A stretch of DNA of 6,744 nucleotides from the NCBI GenBank assembly GCA_002305955.1, contig DBRH01000076.1:3116-9859 (forward strand). The letters are read 5' to 3'. The stretch comes from Kosmotogaceae bacterium UBA1373. GTDB taxonomy: Bacteria > Thermotogota > Thermotogae > Petrotogales > Kosmotogaceae. The notes beneath the pieces were generated by a model. It ran no database searches. It saw only the letters and a program-made list of their open reading frames with translations, and was not told the origin of the DNA. Each line of letters opens with the position of its first letter. Position 1 is the first letter of the stretch. Positions 5,923 to 6,744 of this stretch are shown here, piece after piece. A program made the position numbers and the translations under genes.

Positions 5923-6744
5923 TCAGATAGCCGATAGCGCCTCTATCGTTTCGACTTTCTCCGGTTCGCCGGTTCTCACCGACTCGAAGATCGAGAGTAT
6001 GACCAGAGAGGTGTTCACCGCGTCTTCGAGGCTTACCAGGAACTCTTCGCCGCTCGCCAGGCAATCGATGAAGTGCCTTATGCTTTCGTATGCGAATCCC
6101 TTCGCCTTTCCGTGAACGAAATGCCTCACAAGCACATCGGGCCGTTTCGCTTCTCTCTGTGTATAGCTTTCGATCATCTGGTTGTTGCTGAGATCGAGGT
6201 TCACCATTCCCCGGCTTCCGGTGAAGTTGAACTTGATATCGTTCACGCAGGGGTTGGTGTTCGGCGTTATCCAGCTGTTCTCCATGGTCGCTATACCGCC
6301 CTTTCTGAACTTGAGAAGGGTCTGGTAGATGTCGGTGGTGTCCAGTCCCATGTTTTTAAGGACGCCGCCGCTGCTCACCGAATAAACGCTTTCCACCTCG
6401 TCGTTGAAAAACCATCTCAGAGTATCTACCGAGTGACTCCCCAGGAACCAGAGGATAGACGAGCGGGCCGACCACGGCAGCATGTCGGTGGCCACCCAGA
6501 CTACGTCGTTCAATCTGAAGTAGGCGCTGACGGGCGTGCCGAGCTCTCCACCGTCGAGCATCTCTTTGGCTACGGCAAAGGGAGGGCTCCACCTGTTGTG
6601 AAGATCGGTCATGATCCTCACCCGGTTCTTCGATACGGCGCCGACAATCGCCGCAAGATCCTCTCTGGTGGTTGCCAGCGGCTTCTCAACGAGCAGGTCT
6701 TTACCGGCGTTGGCACAGTCGACGGCGATTCTGCCGTGGGCGAA
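5923..6744 (-). CDS. Gfo/Idh/MocA-family NAD(P)-dependent oxidoreductase, 5' end outside window
   Basis: This is the C-terminal 273 residues of a sugar or polyol dehydrogenase-type protein; the frame stays open to the window edge, so the start and the GxGxxG nucleotide-binding loop are missing. Visible family marks are EKPLA at fragment residues 20-24, where the Lys of the EKP motif is the usual catalytic/cofactor residue, and GSHSVDTLRWF at 102-112, matching the family's G-x-H-x-x-D substrate-site motif (H104, D107). The remainder has the alternating strand pattern of the C-terminal alpha/beta domain. It ends in TGA. Members typically oxidise or reduce sugars, inositols or amino-sugar derivatives in the cytoplasm; the substrate cannot be read here. 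It lies upstream of, and co-directional with, a sugar transporter operon but is separated from it by a gap of about 260 bp with its own promoter. An in-frame GTG at 6621 is not the start, because the conserved EKP motif lies before it. Confidence 0.9.
   Translation of the reverse strand, partial: FAHGRIAVDCANAGKDLLVEKPLATTREDLAAIVGAVSKNRVRIMTDLHNRWSPPFAVAKEMLDGGELGTPVSAYFRLNDVVWVATDMLPWSARSSILWFLGSHSVDTLRWFFNDEVESVYSVSSGGVLKNMGLDTTDIYQTLLKFRKGGIATMENSWITPNTNPCVNDIKFNFTGSRGMVNLDLSNNQMIESYTQREAKRPDVLVRHFVHGKAKGFAYESIRHFIDCLASGEEFLVSLEDAVNTSLVILSIFESVRTGEPEKVETIEALSAI

Noticed and set aside
1..6744. CRISPR arrays, tRNA or rRNA genes, insertion sequences, phage or toxin-antitoxin genes
   Set aside because: I saw no regularly spaced repeats, cloverleaf-like segments, transposase motifs or terminal inverted repeats; apart from the single gap of about 260 bp, the window is filled by the listed genes.

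Overview
This window looks like a carbohydrate-uptake locus from a bacterium with a Thermotogota-like style (Mesotoga/Kosmotoga are my best guess). The guess rests on tightly packed co-directional genes, strong AGGAGG-type ribosome binding sites, non-lipoprotein signal peptides on the substrate-binding protein, use of ATA/AGA codons, and a MalEFG-type sugar ABC transporter without its own ATPase. The taxonomic call is inference only. Every gene I can support lies on the minus strand, so the locus reads from high to low coordinates.

Layout in transcription order. The window opens inside a Gfo/Idh/MocA-family oxidoreductase (6744-5923, N-terminus outside the window). A non-coding gap of about 260 bp follows. 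It carries a plausible extended -10 promoter, a near-perfect inverted repeat overlapping the -35, three in-phase 10-bp tandem repeats and a degenerate 18-bp direct repeat. A compact run of six genes then begins: a secreted DUF4434-type TIM-barrel protein with an embedded discoidin (F5/8 type C) domain (5658-4225), a family 1 extracellular solute-binding protein (4222-2969), a MalF-like permease (2965-2066), a MalG-like permease (2069-1242), a secreted protein made of two tandem F5/8C-like domains (1212-181), and the start of a DUF4127 protein (176-1, running off the edge). Gaps are 2, 3, -4, 29 and 4 nt, so this is very probably one operon.

How the genes may work together (inference): secreted proteins with carbohydrate-binding-type discoidin folds bind or process a glycan outside the membrane, the binding protein and two permeases import the product using an ATPase encoded elsewhere, and the DUF4127 protein and the oxidoreductase may act on the imported sugar. 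No glycoside hydrolase of a well-characterised family is present, which makes the DUF4434 and DUF4127 proteins the candidate enzymes.

The most unusual observation is in the DUF4434 protein. Its F5/8C domain interrupts the barrel and appears circularly permuted: the segment that ends the two F5/8C domains of the neighbouring secreted protein comes first here, and the segment that starts them comes second.
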